A stretch of 64,000 bases of DNA from Sclerodactyla briareus. Its lineage: Eukaryota > Echinodermata > Holothuroidea > Dendrochirotida > Sclerodactylidae. Where the stretch lies: the NCBI GenBank assembly GCA_026419785.1, contig JAODTK010004332.1, forward strand, positions 62,001-126,000. Reading direction: 5' to 3'. The number at the start of each line of letters is the position of its first letter. Positions within the stretch are counted from its first letter, which is position 1. Made by a program: the position numbers and the translations under genes. The notes below the pieces were generated by a model that saw only the letters and a list, made by a program, of their open reading frames with translations, ran no database searches and was not told the origin of the DNA. Shown in pieces: positions 1 through 11,196 of the stretch.

Positions 1-741
1 GCCCACAGCCAGTTCTGTCTCTTTAGTAAGGGCTTCGCTCCACATTGTGCCACAGACACCTCCCCCCCCCCCCCCCCCCCCCCCCCCCTCCTCCCCTTCT
101 GTCTCTTTAGTAATGTTCTTAGGATCCACATTGATTGCAAGGACAGTTCCGTCTCTAGTAATGGTTTTAGGATCCACATTGACTGCAAGGACAGGTATGG
201 GCTCTTTCGTAATGGTCTGAGGATCAAACATGACTGCCGCAGACAGTTCTGTCTCTTTAGTAATGTTCTTCGGATCCACATTGACTGCCAAGGACAGTTC
301 TGTCTCTTCAGTAATGGCCTTTGGATCCACATTGACTGCACAGACAATTGCGTCTCTTTAGTAATGGCCTTTGGATCCACATTGACTGCTCACAGACAGT
401 TCTGTCTCTTTAATGGTCTTAGGAGCCACATGGACTGCCAAGGCAGGTCTGTCTCTAGTAATGGTTCTTGAGGGGATCAAACATTGACTGCCCAGAAAGG
501 TTCTGTCTCTTCTAAGTAATGGCTCTTTGGATCCACATGGACTGCCCAGACAGTTCTGTCTCTTGTATTGGTCTTAGGCCACAGACTGCCAAGGACAGTT
601 CCGTCTCTTAGTATGTCTCTTAGGATCCACATTGACTGCCACAGACATGCGTCTCTTTAGTAATGGCCTTTGGAACCAATTGACGCCACAGACAGTTCGG
701 CTCTTAGTATGGTCTTAGGAGGATCCACATGACTGCCACAG

Positions 742-778
<37 letters not shown>

Positions 779-960
779 TGACCGTTCTGTATCTTTAGTA
801 ATAGTCTTCGGATCCACATTGGCTGCCACAGACAGTTCTGTCTTTTTAGTAATGGCCGTTGGATCCACATTGACTGCAACCAGAAGTTCTGTATCTTTAG
901 TCTGGTCTTTAGATCCACATTGACTGCCAAGGACCCAGTTCCGTCTCTTAGTAATGGTTT
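1..960. repeat. 51-bp minisatellite, about 18 units, with two long poly-C tracts
   Basis: The core TCTGTCTCTTTAGTAATGG ... GGATCCACATTGACTGC recurs about every 51 bp from the first base to about 960, with many one-base indels. Uninterrupted C tracts lie at 62-88 and 743-778. Because 51 is divisible by three, both strands show short open frames with a 17-residue period. These are translations of the repeat, not genes. The array runs off the left end of the window, so its full size is unknown. Confidence 0.9.
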
Positions 961-1238
961 CTTCTATTACGCTATAGATATTCTCAGAACAATGGATTAG
1001 ACTGCTTTAAAGCTAGGATGGTAGTTACTCCGATTGTGGTCGATCTGTGATTGTATGGGCACATTGTTTGTTCCCCAAGTCGTTCTATCCCAAAAACAAT
1101 CTCGATGCCCTAACATCCTCATTTGTGCGAATAGCTTGAGTATATCATTTTAAATTCATTTATGATGTGGACATTCTTTTCTGTTGGTGACAATGGTGCA
1201 TAGTTTTTTCATAAACCTATCCCAATTTTGTTCACCAG

Positions 1239-1398
1239 CACGAGGACAATGATGATTGCCCTACATGCCATCGGTGGTAACACTGGTCTCCCGCGCGGTT
1301 CTGAAGAAATATGCTATGTGTCCGGAGTAGAAGATGTAGCTCTGAGGGTGGCGCCATGCAGGCAACTCAGCAGATGCCATGTTGAAACAGAACTAGAG
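1239..1398 (+). CDS. LLTP gene exon: helical repeat of the N-terminal lipid-binding module
   Basis: The exon follows a pyrimidine-rich acceptor (CCCAATTTTGTTCACCAG) and ends at GAG|GTAATA. It is open throughout in one frame and ends in phase 0. It reads MMIALHAIGGNTGLP, then EEI, then ALRVAPCRQLSR. In vitellogenins, apolipophorins and apoB the alpha-helical module has the matching pattern: an A-I-G-N-x-G-x-P turn, then a helix with xLRxxAxxxLRR. The product would be a secreted lipid carrier, or MTP if the gene proves small. This is the best single piece of family evidence in the window. The gene's 5' exons must lie upstream of base 1. Confidence 0.65.
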
Positions 1399-1479
1399 GT
1401 AATATATAACTATAATATATTATATTGATATTATTTGAATATATTAAATATTATATAAGATAGCAATATCAAGACCCTG

Positions 1480-1692
1480 TCAGGGTGTGTGAATGAAAAA
1501 GTCGTCAGATATCATGGAATTCACTTGATCGTCTGTCAAAGAGAGACCTGAAATGGGCAGAGCGGGAGGATGTGATAGCATGGTTAAACCCTGCATCGAT
1601 ATCTCCAAGTCCTTGTCGGAGAGAGTTGCGGCTGGCGCTCTCATATACAATGCAGAAGGTCTATGGTACCTCGATGCCCTAGTGAAGCTCTG
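1480..1692 (+). CDS. possible exon, helical; strand uncertain
   Basis: A plus-strand frame here contains SLSERVAAGALIYNAEGLWY and LDALVKLCEP, with heptad-like hydrophobic spacing. Another frame of the same stretch reads RDLKWAEREDVIAWLNP. The separating region from 1399 is AT-rich and would make an intron of only about 80 bp. No clean acceptor and donor pair fits a single frame, and the minus strand is also open (75 codons). It could be the next LLTP helical exon, damaged by indels, or an unrelated coincidence. Confidence 0.25.
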
Positions 1693-1919
1693 TGAACCTG
1701 TTGGCATTCAAATCAATATCAGAGCATGTTGAGAATATTGTATGTCCTATCATATGTGTTTTTCAAGACGTCGTGTTAATTTTGTCACAAGCAGTTTCCT
1801 CCTCATTAACGCATTATAGTCTTGGTCTAGAGTCTGTCTCCAGCTCCCTTGACTGTATGTCTGACCTATCCCTAGCCTGTTGCTTCATCTTGCAGGATGA
1901 TGAGATGATGGTATGTGAT

Positions 1920-2370
1920 GGATATTAATGTTGATGATGATGAAGATAGTGAGGGATATGACGATGGTAGGCTGATGAGATGGATGATTGAGGCGAGGAT
2001 ATTGCGAATGATGGGGCTGATGAGAAGATGAGTCTGTGAGGAGGAGGATGAGTATGTGAGGATGATGAGTAGTGTGAGGTGATGAGTCTGTGAGCGGATG
2101 GTTTGAGTTTATGGTTGGAGAATGATGATGGGATGATGAGTTGAGAGGATTGATTTAGTATGTGAGGATAATGAGTAGTGAGTAGATGATGGGATGATAA
2201 GGATGATGATGATAGTAGTGAGGATGGTGATTTATGTGAGGAGGATGGTGAGTGGGGGAGGCGGGAGCGATGATGGGATGATAAGGAGAATGATGAGGAT
2301 TGGTTATGTTAGATGATGAAGGAGGAGGGGATAGTGATGATACGGTGGGATTGGTCATGAGAATGATGAT
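1920..2370. repeat. degenerate GAT-rich simple-sequence tract
   Basis: The stretch is dominated by GATGA, GATGAG and TGTGAGGAT words with no fixed period, as in an old (GAT)n microsatellite expanded and mutated. The minus-strand frame rich in His, Pro and Tyr is a translation of this tract. No gene is supported here. Confidence 0.7.
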
Positions 2371-2854
2371 ATTATACAAAAATGAACAAGCTGTTAGTGC
2401 AATAGTTTCCAATTGTTCATTGGTGCCTCTGCAGCAAATAAAACTTTTGATCTGTTTTATATAAGACTCCAACACGTGCTTTGTAATATAGGGCTAAGCC
2501 CAGGCTTATGTCCGATACAAAAAATCTGGAAGATTCACAGCATAGTTGTGCTCATATCATGCGTGTGCGAGTTGAATGAATGCGGTGTGGTTGTGGTATG
2601 TTAGAGTGACACTAACTGTTGGTATGTGTAATTAACTCTTGTAATAAGGTTTTCAGCATGAGGTAAAAATGTTACTCCGCCAGCAGGTACGACTTCTCGA
2701 CTCTCTGACAGTGGAGAAAGTGTTAATGAAAAAAGAAAACCCATGGTTGTGGTTAATGGAGTGAATAGCTTTTCAAGCATTCAGTTGAGGCAATTGAACA
2801 ATTGAATGGCCAGAATACAATTGGGTGTTGATTAAGAAGGAAGGTAAATATGTG

Positions 2855-3270
2855 TTAGTGAGATGGCTGATTGCAGCATGATTGATATATAGTAGGATTA
2901 CCACTGTTTGTGGTACTCATTGTGGTGGTGACCTCGGGTAGAAATGAAGTTTGTGAGGGTGACAATGGCGGTAGATCATAATTAATATGGTATTGGAAAA
3001 ACAATGGTATTGACGGCGGGAAGAGATGAATGCATGATGATTGGTGAGAATGATTACAGTGATTGATGATAGTGTGATCGTTGGTGGTAATGCAGTGATG
3101 ATAGTGATTTGTGATAATGAGCTGATTGGTGATATTGATGATGGTAGTGGTAAGGAACTGGAGATGGTGATTGGTGATAATGTATGAATGGTGGATGTTA
3201 CACATTGATGTTGTGATTCATGGTGTGATGGTGTTAGTGATGGTAGCGCTGATGATGATTATAATAGTAT
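2855..3270. repeat. second degenerate GAT/GGTGAT-rich tract
   Basis: Words such as GTGATGATGG, TTGGTGATAATG and GATGGTAGTGG recur irregularly. The minus-strand frame rich in Ile, Thr, Asn and His is low complexity and derived from the repeat. Bases 2400-2855 and 3270-3915, on either side of the tract, show no recognisable gene or repeat. Confidence 0.6.
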
Positions 3271-3915
3271 ATTGATAAGATGGAATATTATTTACTGATA
3301 TAATGTGATAAGGGAAAATGGAAGCAATGCAAAATATGATAATGATGTTTGTACTGATGTTTGTTAAGAACAGCAACAAAAGGATATTTGAAGAACACTT
3401 GGTGACAAATGTTGAATCGCTCTATAGTAATACGTTATCATTATAATCTACACGACTGCGCGAAGGCAGTCTCGGGAACATGCGTGGCGGGTCACATGCT
3501 GTGTGAGTAAAGTAAATATGCACCTTTTCGGTGGAATGGGGGGTGGGTGCAGTAAGCGTTGTCGTTTGTGGGAAAAGAGAAACACACAGCACGGACTGGA
3601 GATTACCAGCTAGGTATAGTCCACGGAGCAGATTCTGACATTACAAAGCTGGAAAAACTACGGGGGGTTTGTGCTCTGTAGCCCCCAAAGGCTAACTGAC
3701 TGATCCCCGTGCCCCATCCCCCCTTTCAACCAGTCACACCTGATTCATTTCCTACCAAAAAGTATTTGCAGGTACAATTAGTGTTCAACCAGTTTTGAAA
3801 GCTGCCTTATTCGTGGTTTCAAAACATAAGCTTGAAAAATTATGTATGCTTCTAGTAGGGCAGAGCTTCTATTAGGAATCAACAGTACTGATTTGTCTCC
3901 CATATTCTATTCCAG

Positions 3916-4059
3916 GAGTCACTAGCCAGAATCATGGAGAAGACCACCCTGGCTTCTGAGCGGTATCCGCATACACAAGCAATGAGCAGCCCCAGCCAGG
4001 AAATCTCCTGGACAGATAGGCGCTCTGTCTGGAAGGAAGAAGAGAAAAACCAAACCAAG
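3916..4059 (+). CDS. exon candidate with clean splice sites, phase 0-0
   Basis: Acceptor CCCATATTCTATTCCAG and donor CAAG|GTGAGG enclose exactly 48 codons open in one frame; the other two frames contain stops. The peptide begins ESLARIMEKTTLASERYPHT and ends WKEEEKNQTK, so it is polar and charged with no motif I recognise. Entry and exit in phase 0 agree with the phase-0 end of the exon at 1239-1398. It is therefore placed in the same plus-strand LLTP gene by position and phase, not by homology. Confidence 0.45.
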
Positions 4060-4399
4060 GTGAGGGCAAACCTGAGGATAATGAGCATTTTATGCCCATT
4101 CTTGACGTGCCACCCAGAGGCCCTCCTGCTCTGGCATTCACTCACGAGGAGGCCTGGCAAGATTCTTCTCCATTTTCCGTCACCCTCTTCCCTGGCGGTT
4201 GATCGGCCAGGCCTGGCCCATCTTTTCATTGTGCTATCTCATCAGCTGGAAGGGAGCGCCAATGCACATAGAACCCTATTTGGCAGTCACAAAGTTAAAA
4301 CAACTGAGCGTAACCTTCCTGAGCACCCACCCTGATGCTGGACATACGGTAACCATTACCACAAAAAAACCATGTACCACTGTCAGGCAACTATAGACA

Positions 4400-5068
4400 T
4401 GTTTGTTTAGTATCTACTGTATAATGGCTCATGAAATGATGATGGTCGAGTTGTAATGACCGAATGGCAAGTTGATGATGATGATAGGCAAGTTGATAGG
4501 AATTGATCAGGTTGTTATTGATTGTGATGATGAGGCACGGTGATGTGTTGATGGTCAAGTTGATGATGATGGATTTAGTCAAGTGATGATAATGATGGTC
4601 AAGTTGATAATGACGATGTTCAGTTTTTTATTGTTGATAGTAAAGTTGTGAATGATGACTGAAGGTCAATTGATTGAGGATGATGGTCCAGTTGATAAGT
4701 GATGTCAGTTTGTTAATGATGTTGGTAAAGTTAGGGGGATTGAAGGTAGTAGAAGTTGATGATTGATGATGATTGATGATGATGGTCAAGTTGAGATATT
4801 GATGGTCAATTGGATTTGATGATGACTAGTCAAGTTGAGGATGCTGATGGTAAGTGCCCTCGCCTGAAGGGGAGTAGGACATGAACCAGCAACTTCAGGA
4901 GTTACAAAGCTTGACACCCTGATGATAGCGATGATGGTTATGTTGATGATATGATTTATGATTTGAAATTCGGTGGGATGATTACTGCTGGTAGTATGGT
5001 GATGGTCATGGTAAGGATAATATGAATTGGTGCTACATATGATAGTGATGGGTGTAGTGATGATGGTA
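4400..5068. repeat. degenerate GATGATGGTCAAGTTGAT-type repeat tract
   Basis: Variants of GATGATGGTCAAGTTGATGA recur with no stable period up to the left boundary of the first DIRS element. A short interruption at about 4855-4920 carries CATGAACCAGCAACTTC. Its reverse complement vaguely resembles a tRNA B box, but too weakly to call a SINE. Confidence 0.65.
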
Positions 5069-5070
5069 CT

Positions 5071-5205
5071 ACTTACTCAGGGCACTTCCTTCTGGACCCC
5101 AATCAACACAACCATTTACCACTAAAAAAGGAGTGAAGCACAGCGCCCGGGTACGGAACGCAGCCGTAACTAGTTGGAAGAACGGTACGGGGCTGCACTA
5201 CATTC
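5071..5205 (+). repeat. left inverted terminal repeat, DIRS copy 1
   Basis: It begins near TACTTACTCAGGGCACTTCC. It matches, inverted, the right end of the same element: CTTCTGGAC, then an ACTAAAAAA tract, then GAACGCAGCCGTAA, then GGTACGGGGC. The outermost 30 bases or so also match, inverted, the left half of the internal complementary region near 10875. The exact first base is uncertain because the flank is GAT-rich repeat. Confidence 0.8.
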
Positions 5206-5950
5206 TTTTCGGTGTGTGGAACACGCAAACCACGGATACTGTTGTTATATCATCGCGGTATTGTTTGGACGGCTTATCATGCCCACTTTCTGCACTTTTC
5301 CAACCATATCAGGTGATATATTTTCATCTTTGGGGTTTGGGGTATTTTCTGTAGTTAACTCACTCATTCCTGCACCCATTCTTCTTTCTTGGGATCGTAA
5401 CTTTCGTACCGGGCCAGTGCGGTCTTGTGTGGTGCCCTGGTCCTTTGTATTGGTCTTCGTTTGGGGTCCGTCCGGTCTTTTCTTCCGTGGGGTTGGGGTT
5501 TCCTCCCTCCTCCCCGCCCGTGCTAGGGTGCGTTGTTTCCTTCCCGGCTATCTTGTTACGGGTTTCGTTTGAGCCCCTTTTTTTTTTGGGCTCCTGTCCC
5601 CCTCTTGGGCGCTTCGGGGAGGGGTTTTTTCCCCACTAGTTCGTAGCAGCAAGGTTTCCCCCCCCACTGTCGCCTATCGCTTTTGCCTTTGCCTAGGACT
5701 TTACAACACTGTGGCTATGGGGTTTTTTTCCGTCCGTTGACTTTGTGGTGTTGTTCCCTGTAGTCGGTGTGTAGGGCCTCAGGCGCTCATAGCGCTTGGC
5801 TCTCAGGGCCGTTGCCTATTTGCATATCAATAGGGCACCCCCCGTTCCTTTTTTCGAAGCCATTCGCTACGGATGCCTTGGGGTGCCATATTTGTTGTGG
5901 TTCCTAATACAGGGGCGTCGGTGACCGTAGTCCACGTTAGTTGCGCCCAC
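5206..5950 (+). promoter_or_regulatory. DIRS copy 1 leader region with conserved octamer
   Basis: This non-coding GC/T-rich leader aligns with 46960-47590 of copy 2. Near its 3' end is TATTTGCATATCAATAGGGC (about 5818-5837). Copy 2 repeats it almost exactly at about 47517-47536. ATTTGCAT is the reverse complement of the POU-domain octamer ATGCAAAT. A promoter role is inference from position and conservation only. Confidence 0.4.
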
Positions 5951-5954
5951 CCAG

Positions 5955-7430
5955 TTGGGATCCTCGTCACGTCGGGGGGGTCTGTCCCGGGGGGCACCGT
6001 CATGGGCGCAAAACCCCGAGCCAAGTTTTGGGAAGCGCTGCCCCCTGGGGGCTGGCAGCCCAAACACACCTCGCGACGGGTTCTCTCCCGCTTGGGTCTC
6101 TTCGGGATGCCCCACCCCCTCCTGGCTATGCTGGGAAACTTCGCGGTCAGAGACCTCGGGACGGGTCCATTGTTGTCCCTCCGATCCCGCCCCACGCAAG
6201 CCTGTGTCCGTTGGCGACGGGAAACGGGGTCCCACCCTGCAGTCCGTCCTCGTGAGGAAAAGGATCAACCCCCCTCCTCGGAAGTCCCGTAAGCCTAAGA
6301 AGAAGCGCGATGCTTCAGGCAGGCAATTAGCTTCCATGTTGGAAGCTCTTCAGGTCCCTGACGGCGTGTTTTGGCGCTCAATGGCTTTTTTTCACCGCCG
6401 GAGTTTACAGAGGCCTCTCCGCCGGGGGGTCGCTGGTCCACCGTCCCCCCCATCCTTTGACAACTCACCGGACACTCCCGTGAGCCGGGATGGTTTTCAC
6501 TGTCCGGTTGTTCCACACCGTACGTCTCCGCCTGTTGTTCAGGCGACTGAGCCGTCGAGGATACATACCTCATCTTCCCAACGTCAATCCTCGAACCAGA
6601 GATCGACATGCAATCACCGATCCTTTGGGTCAGGTCGGACGCTCCGCCCTTCTCCGCTGAATCTTTTCTCCTGGCCCCCTCTCGTTGAGAGGGCCCGTCG
6701 GGCCAGGATTCCCTCAGTCACGGAAGAGCCACCCCCGTTACCGGCCTCGTTGAGGAAGACTACGCTGCGGCGGTGACGTAATTGGCTCGGCTTTTTCCCT
6801 GGACTTGTCAAAGACCCGAGGCCGAGACAAAGGATCCTAGCAGTCTGGGCGCGTTTGACCAGTCGACCCCGGGATCCAACCTCCGCCCCCCGCTCCACCC
6901 TCCCTAGCCGATGGACGTTTCCAGATTTCCAGGCTAGGCCTGGACGGTCCCCTTGGCGCCACAGCGTGAGTACCGCCGTGGGACAGGCCTGTCCCTGTCG
7001 GGTAGGGCGTCGGTTTCCGGCCAAGGGGGGGGGAAGGCCTTCCTTCCTTCTGAAGGATCGGCCCCAGGCGGACCGCGACTTCCGATCTCAGATTTTTTTT
7101 TTTTTTTGAACGTGCAGCGAGATTTTGGTACAGGGCTCGGCTCTCCAGCTTTCTTAGCGGAGTGGTTTCGCCCATCGACGCCGTCGGCAGAACCCTCCTT
7201 GCGGGAGGTGATGCGAGAGTCCAGTCGGCGGTTTCTAGACTGGCTTGCGAGCAGTTTTGCCGCATTGAGTGCCGTCAAGGCAACGTCTTTTGCGTGGAGA
7301 TTGTCCTACCGACTTGAATCCTCTCTCCGCTCACCCCGCGGCGAACTCCAGAGTTGCCCTATTTTGGCCCCGACCTCCGCGGAGGCTGTTTTCCCCGGGT
7401 ACTGGAACAGGACGCCTCCCGGGTGAAGAC
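5955..7430 (+). pseudogene. DIRS copy 1 gag-like region (frame-broken)
   Basis: The first long frame (5955-6776) has a basic block, NPPPRKSRKPKKKRDASG, then Ser/Pro-rich sequence. After frame changes, a second block at about 7125-7425 contains FLDWLASSFAALSAVKATSF, then LSYRLESSLRS. That alpha-helical, A/L-rich block is typical of the gag C-terminus in DIRS-like elements. Copy 2 has both blocks in the same order, which argues they were once one protein. The product would be a nucleic-acid-binding structural protein. A run of 12 T at 7096-7107 is one clear site of frame loss. Confidence 0.65.
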
Positions 7431-7571
7431 GTACCGGGGGACGGCGGACGTGTCTGTCCGTAGAGGACAGTCTTCTTGTCAAGCCGCCGCGCTCGGTTGA
7501 GCTCTCAGCGTCTCGGCCCGCCGGAGGGCGGAGGGTGCCCCTACCCCCCATAAGAAAGGGGACCCGGACAC

Positions 7572-9120
7572 ATGGGGCATCCTTGCCAAGCCCCAGGGGG
7601 GCGCCTCATTCTCACCCGCCGGGGCAGAGGAGCCTCCCGCCACCCGGGGGTAAGTGATTACCGGCCCCCTGTCCCGGAATCCCCCAGGCGGACCCCACCT
7701 GTGGGGGTCGGTCTCCGGGACTTTTGCGGGGGCGTGGCCCCACTGTCACCTCGGACATGTGGATCCTGGCCACTCTCTCCAGGGGTTCGTCTGAGTTTAC
7801 GGGCGCCCCTCCCCTCCGAAGCTCCGGCGATTTTCGGGCTTCGCCAGGCCCGCGGGACCGCTCCCGAGGCGTCGGCGTTGGAGAGGGGAGATCGAAACCC
7901 TTTTGTCCACGGGGGCCATTACTATTACTCCCCTCTTCCCTTTCTGACGCCCCAGGAGGACGGTTCGTGTCGGCCGATATTGAACCTGCATCCTCTCAAC
8001 CGTTTTCTCCGCCCACGCCCACTTCCGCATGAAACAACTAGCGGGATTGTTTTCCAACACATGCAAGGGGCCTCTGGCGACCGTCGGGGACCTAGGTATG
8101 TAAATTGCATCCCCCGTCAGGGCGGGGAGGATTTTCCTTCTTCCTATGCTTCCCCTACCACCCGCTTGTCCCTCCTACGATTTACCATCCCCCCGTTTGG
8201 TTGTCGAGGCGGCCCCGTGTGTTACCACGGGTCCACTAGGGCCATGTGGCCCGCTGCCGTTGTCATGGGTTCCCAGGTCTTCACTTTATCTGGACGACTG
8301 GCTGCATCCGTGGGGACTCTGGCGGAGTTCAAAGAGCCCCGCACGGTTCTGGACTTTGCGGGGCCTGGGATGGCTCGTCACCTTCGCCAAGTCCGACCTG
8401 CGACTGTCCCCGCAGATCGTTATCTGGGGTGCAGATTGTTTTAGCGGACGGGGTGGCCACCCCCAACCTGGGGAGACTGGAGCCCAGCCAATCCGGTTGG
8501 TCGGCTGCTTCAGGCGAACTCATCCCTGCGCGTCGTGACTGGTGCTCCTCGGCGTCATGGCTACCTAGTGGACTCTGGTATCCCTTTTGCTGGCTGTACA
8601 TGGGCCCCCTCCAGAATCCCCTCTTGGCGTGTTTGCGCACGTCGTCTCGGGATCTGTCGATGCCAGTGCCGTGGAGCCACCTTGGACCCAATATCCGGTG
8701 GTGCTGAACAGTACAACTTCATGCAGGGGTAATGGTTCCCGCCTCCCCCTTTACCAACCTTTGCCTTAAACTTCTGACCCTCCGCTTGAGTTGCGTTGGC
8801 CACGTGTGGGAATCGGTAGTTAACGGGGACCCACATAAATTGCTCGCGTTTGCGGCTGGCGTGGTTCCGCGCGCCTTGAATTTTGGCAACCGAGCGTGGG
8901 CGGGCTGTCTCAATACGGGTCCGTGCGCACATACCACCCCCGCGGCGGTGGTGTACAATAACCCGGCATGGCGGGACGCATTCAGCGTGAGTCTTGGACA
9001 GTGACCTAGGATCTGTTCCTGTGGTGCCTCACGCACGGGGTGCGTTTTCATGCGGTTCACCTTCCGGGTTCAAAGATCTCCATCGCGGACATGCTCTCGC
9101 GCATTCACTCATGCTCCGAC
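7572..9120 (+). pseudogene. DIRS copy 1 reverse transcriptase / RNase H region (frame-broken)
   Basis: The RT starts with a VGxxLRDF block near 7700, followed by DGSCRPILNLHPLNRFLRP (about 7961-8017), the PxLNxxxxN core of DIRS and Ty3-like polymerases. Then come a PFG block near 8195 and the catalytic LYLDDWLH at about 8283-8306. After these is a LGWLVTFAKSDLRLSP block (about 8368-8415), the conserved segment just after the catalytic site in DIRS RT. RNase H follows and ends with a HLPGSKISIADMLSRIHS motif (about 9058-9111). The enzyme would copy element RNA into cDNA and degrade the template. Several frame changes separate these motifs. Copy 1 keeps the Y-x-D-D box, whereas copy 2 does not. 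Confidence 0.82.
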
Positions 9121-9560
9121 GGATAAGGTCTCTTCAGATCGGAGTTGGGCACGCTTTGTTCGAGCGGCGTTTCCAGTTTTCAAATCATTTCAAACCACCA
9201 TCATCGTCCGGTAGGTGGACTTTGTTCGCATCGCCTCTCAAACGGCAAAGCGTCCTCTCTTCGGGCACACGCGTCCAATCGAGGGGCGCCTGGGGTGGTC
9301 GATGCTCTGGCTCTGGTTTGGACCTTTCTTGATACGTATACGCCTTCAAAACGGCCGTTCACACGTGGGCCTATCCGAAGGTTGTCAGGGGAGCGCTTGT
9401 TGGGTCCCCCCTGATAGCGGCCGTTTTGGACCAGCCGTGGTTCGCCACTATTCTGGCGTTGCCTTGGCCGGGGCCCGCGGTTTTCTTTCTTCCCCTGCTT
9501 CCGGACCTCCTGGTGGTTCCGGGTCTGGGAACGCGCCGTCCGCATCCGAGGCTCTGCCCT
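9120..9560 (+). pseudogene. DIRS copy 1 spacer between RNase H and recombinase (methyltransferase-like position)
   Basis: After the RNase H motif the frames show a VDALALVWTFLDTY block (about 9298-9335) and LDQPWFATILALPWPG (about 9424-9471). DIRS1 elements carry a conserved D-A-L-x-x-D-W ... PPF ... P-W-F block here, sometimes annotated as a DAM-like methyltransferase region. I see the position and these short blocks, but no intact methyltransferase motif, so enzymatic activity is not supported. Confidence 0.5.
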
Positions 9561-10510
9561 GGGTTGCTTGGGGGTGTTGTCAGGGGTTTTGCCCTCTCGA
9601 GCGTCGGTGCTTGTCGGAGAATGCTGCAGCTGCTGCGATGGCAGCCGCGAGGTCGAGAGATTCCACTCTTCTTCGCCTGTGGATTCTCGACTCAGATTGT
9701 ACCGAGGTGTGTGGATCGCCCAGGTGTCTCTGGCCGCGTCCACTGTCGGGGAGGTGGCCGTTTCCCCTCTACTTGTTCCGTTTAGGGGGCAAGTGAACAC
9801 GATCCAGGGTTACCGCTCCGCTGTTGCGGCTATACATAGCAGTTTCAGGAATGGGTCAACGGTGTCTTCTGCTAAGTCCACTTGACCTTCCCTGCGTACA
9901 TTCTTGGATATCCTAGGGTTCTCACCTAGTCCGCCGGGATCCATGGGTGACGTCCTGCGGATACTATCGGAGCCTCCCATTGAACCCATAGCGGACTGCT
10001 CGCTGCCGGCATCTGTTGGTGTGAGAAGGCGTTCCTTCCTTGGCGGCGGCAATCGGCTCGGCGCCGGTATGCCTTGCGTCGGTCTATTCCTTCCGGGCCA
10101 TAGCGTTTCGACCTCACTGTGTCCGCGTGAGGAAAAGTTCTGGACCCGTCTTTTCTTTCTTTTCTCACTAAGAGTGACGCAGTCGTGCAAATCTTAACAC
10201 CCCGGCCCGGATTTTCATCGCTGCTTTGGGGGAGTGGTGGGAACGAGGTGTGGTGTCCATTTCGGGCCCTTCGGGTTAACCGGATCGACCCCGCCCCTCC
10301 GTGGTCCGTGTACGTCCGCTGTTTGTTTTTCAACGCAGCGACTCTCTCTGGATTGTCAGCGTGAATCCCCGCCGGGCGTTGGTCGTCTCGACTGCGAGCT
10401 CACGATGTGCGAGGGGGGTCCTCTCCCGCTCGCGCTCTATAAAGGTGTTCCGTTGGAGGTAGATTCTACGGGCTGCGAGATGGAAATCTCAGAATTCCTT
10501 TAAGCGCTTC
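9560..10510 (+). pseudogene. DIRS copy 1 tyrosine recombinase (frame-broken)
   Basis: Recognisable blocks, in order, are NTIQGYRSAVAAIH (about 9795-9836), the usual DIRS motif before the catalytic domain, then an SARRR block (about 10050-10064) with the first catalytic Arg region. Next is AHDVRG (about 10396-10413), the H-x-x-R box, and then ALYKGVPLE and RFIPFG near 10500 where the nucleophilic Tyr is expected. In the current frame the Tyr is lost to a one-base difference relative to copy 2, where SYLR is readable. The enzyme would integrate the circular cDNA. Confidence 0.72.
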
Positions 10511-10865
10511 ATACCCTTCGGGCCCCCCTGCTGAGGCGAATCCCCCTTTTCCTGCCGCGCGGGGGTCGCGGTTCTGGTTCCCCGCCGCGGCTGGACTAGC
10601 CCCTCGCGTGGGGTGGTCACTGGCCTCTAGGTAGCTCTCCCCCTTCCCCAACCCGCGGCCTCACTCGTAGAGCGTGTTGTGTTGGCTGTGGCTGGCTTGG
10701 GGACATTCCTGCCTGTGAAGGGGATGGTGCCGCCCCGGATGTCCTGTATCTGGTTTGGACTGCGGAGGGCGGTACTCAGACATCTTTCTTATGGTGAGTG
10801 GTCTTATTCTGGTTGGATTAATTCGCCCCCATCCCCCACCGCCCTTGCGGTGGGAGGCCTGGCAT

Positions 10866-10976
10866 TTGTAGTAAGTCCAGAAGTTAAGTGCCCTGAAGTA
10901 AGTTAACCAAACCAAACCCCTCTCTGTCGTTAAGATGGTACTTAGAGGGGCAACTTACCTTCTGGACACCCGCCCG
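10866..10976 (+). repeat. internal complementary region, DIRS copy 1
   Basis: The left half, AGTAAGTCCAGAAGTTAAGT then GCCCTGAAGTAAGTTAACC, is the inverse of the element's left terminus. The right half, GTACTTAGAGGGGCAACTTA then CCTTCTGGAC, is the inverse of its right terminus. In DIRS1 this region templates the joining of the two ends into a circle. A GTTAACC ... GTCGTTAAG hairpin marks the junction. Confidence 0.8.
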
Positions 10977-11039
10977 TCCTCCCACTAAGCAGGGGACCCG
11001 TTGTGCTAGTTGGAATGATATTGTCGGGCCCCGTACCGC

Positions 11040-11196
11040 CCCCCCGCTAGTTTACGGCTGCGTTCGTGACCGGCGTGTGCTTAAACTCGTTTTTTTAGTG
11101 GGTAATAGTGTGGTGTGAAGTGGCCGTTGGCCAAAATGCCATTTTGAGTAAGTCCAGAAGGTTGCCCCTCGAAGTAGCCCCCCTTAACGAAGGAGT
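11040..11196 (-). repeat. right inverted terminal repeat, DIRS copy 1
   Basis: Read on the minus strand it gives CTTCTGGACTTACTC, then ACTAAAAAAACGAG, then GAACGCAGCCGTAAACTAG, then GGTACGGGGC, parallel to the left end at 5071. It ends near CCCCCTTAACGAAGG at about 11195. The same motif ends copy 2. Confidence 0.78.

Larger units (their letters stand above)
5071..11196 (+). mobile_element. DIRS1-like tyrosine-recombinase retrotransposon, copy 1 (about 6.1 kb)
   Basis: The element has every structural mark of a DIRS1-type retroelement: inverted terminal repeats (about 5071-5205 and 11040-11196), an internal complementary region (about 10866-10976), and gag-like, RT, RNase H and tyrosine recombinase regions in that order on the plus strand. 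DIRS elements are copied through a circular cDNA whose ends are rebuilt on the internal complementary region, and are inserted by recombinase instead of a DDE integrase. Accordingly I see no target-site duplication. Frames break many times, so the copy is defective or poorly sequenced. It is the sister of the copy at 46772-53436. It lies in an intron of the putative LLTP gene, in the same orientation. Confidence 0.88.
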
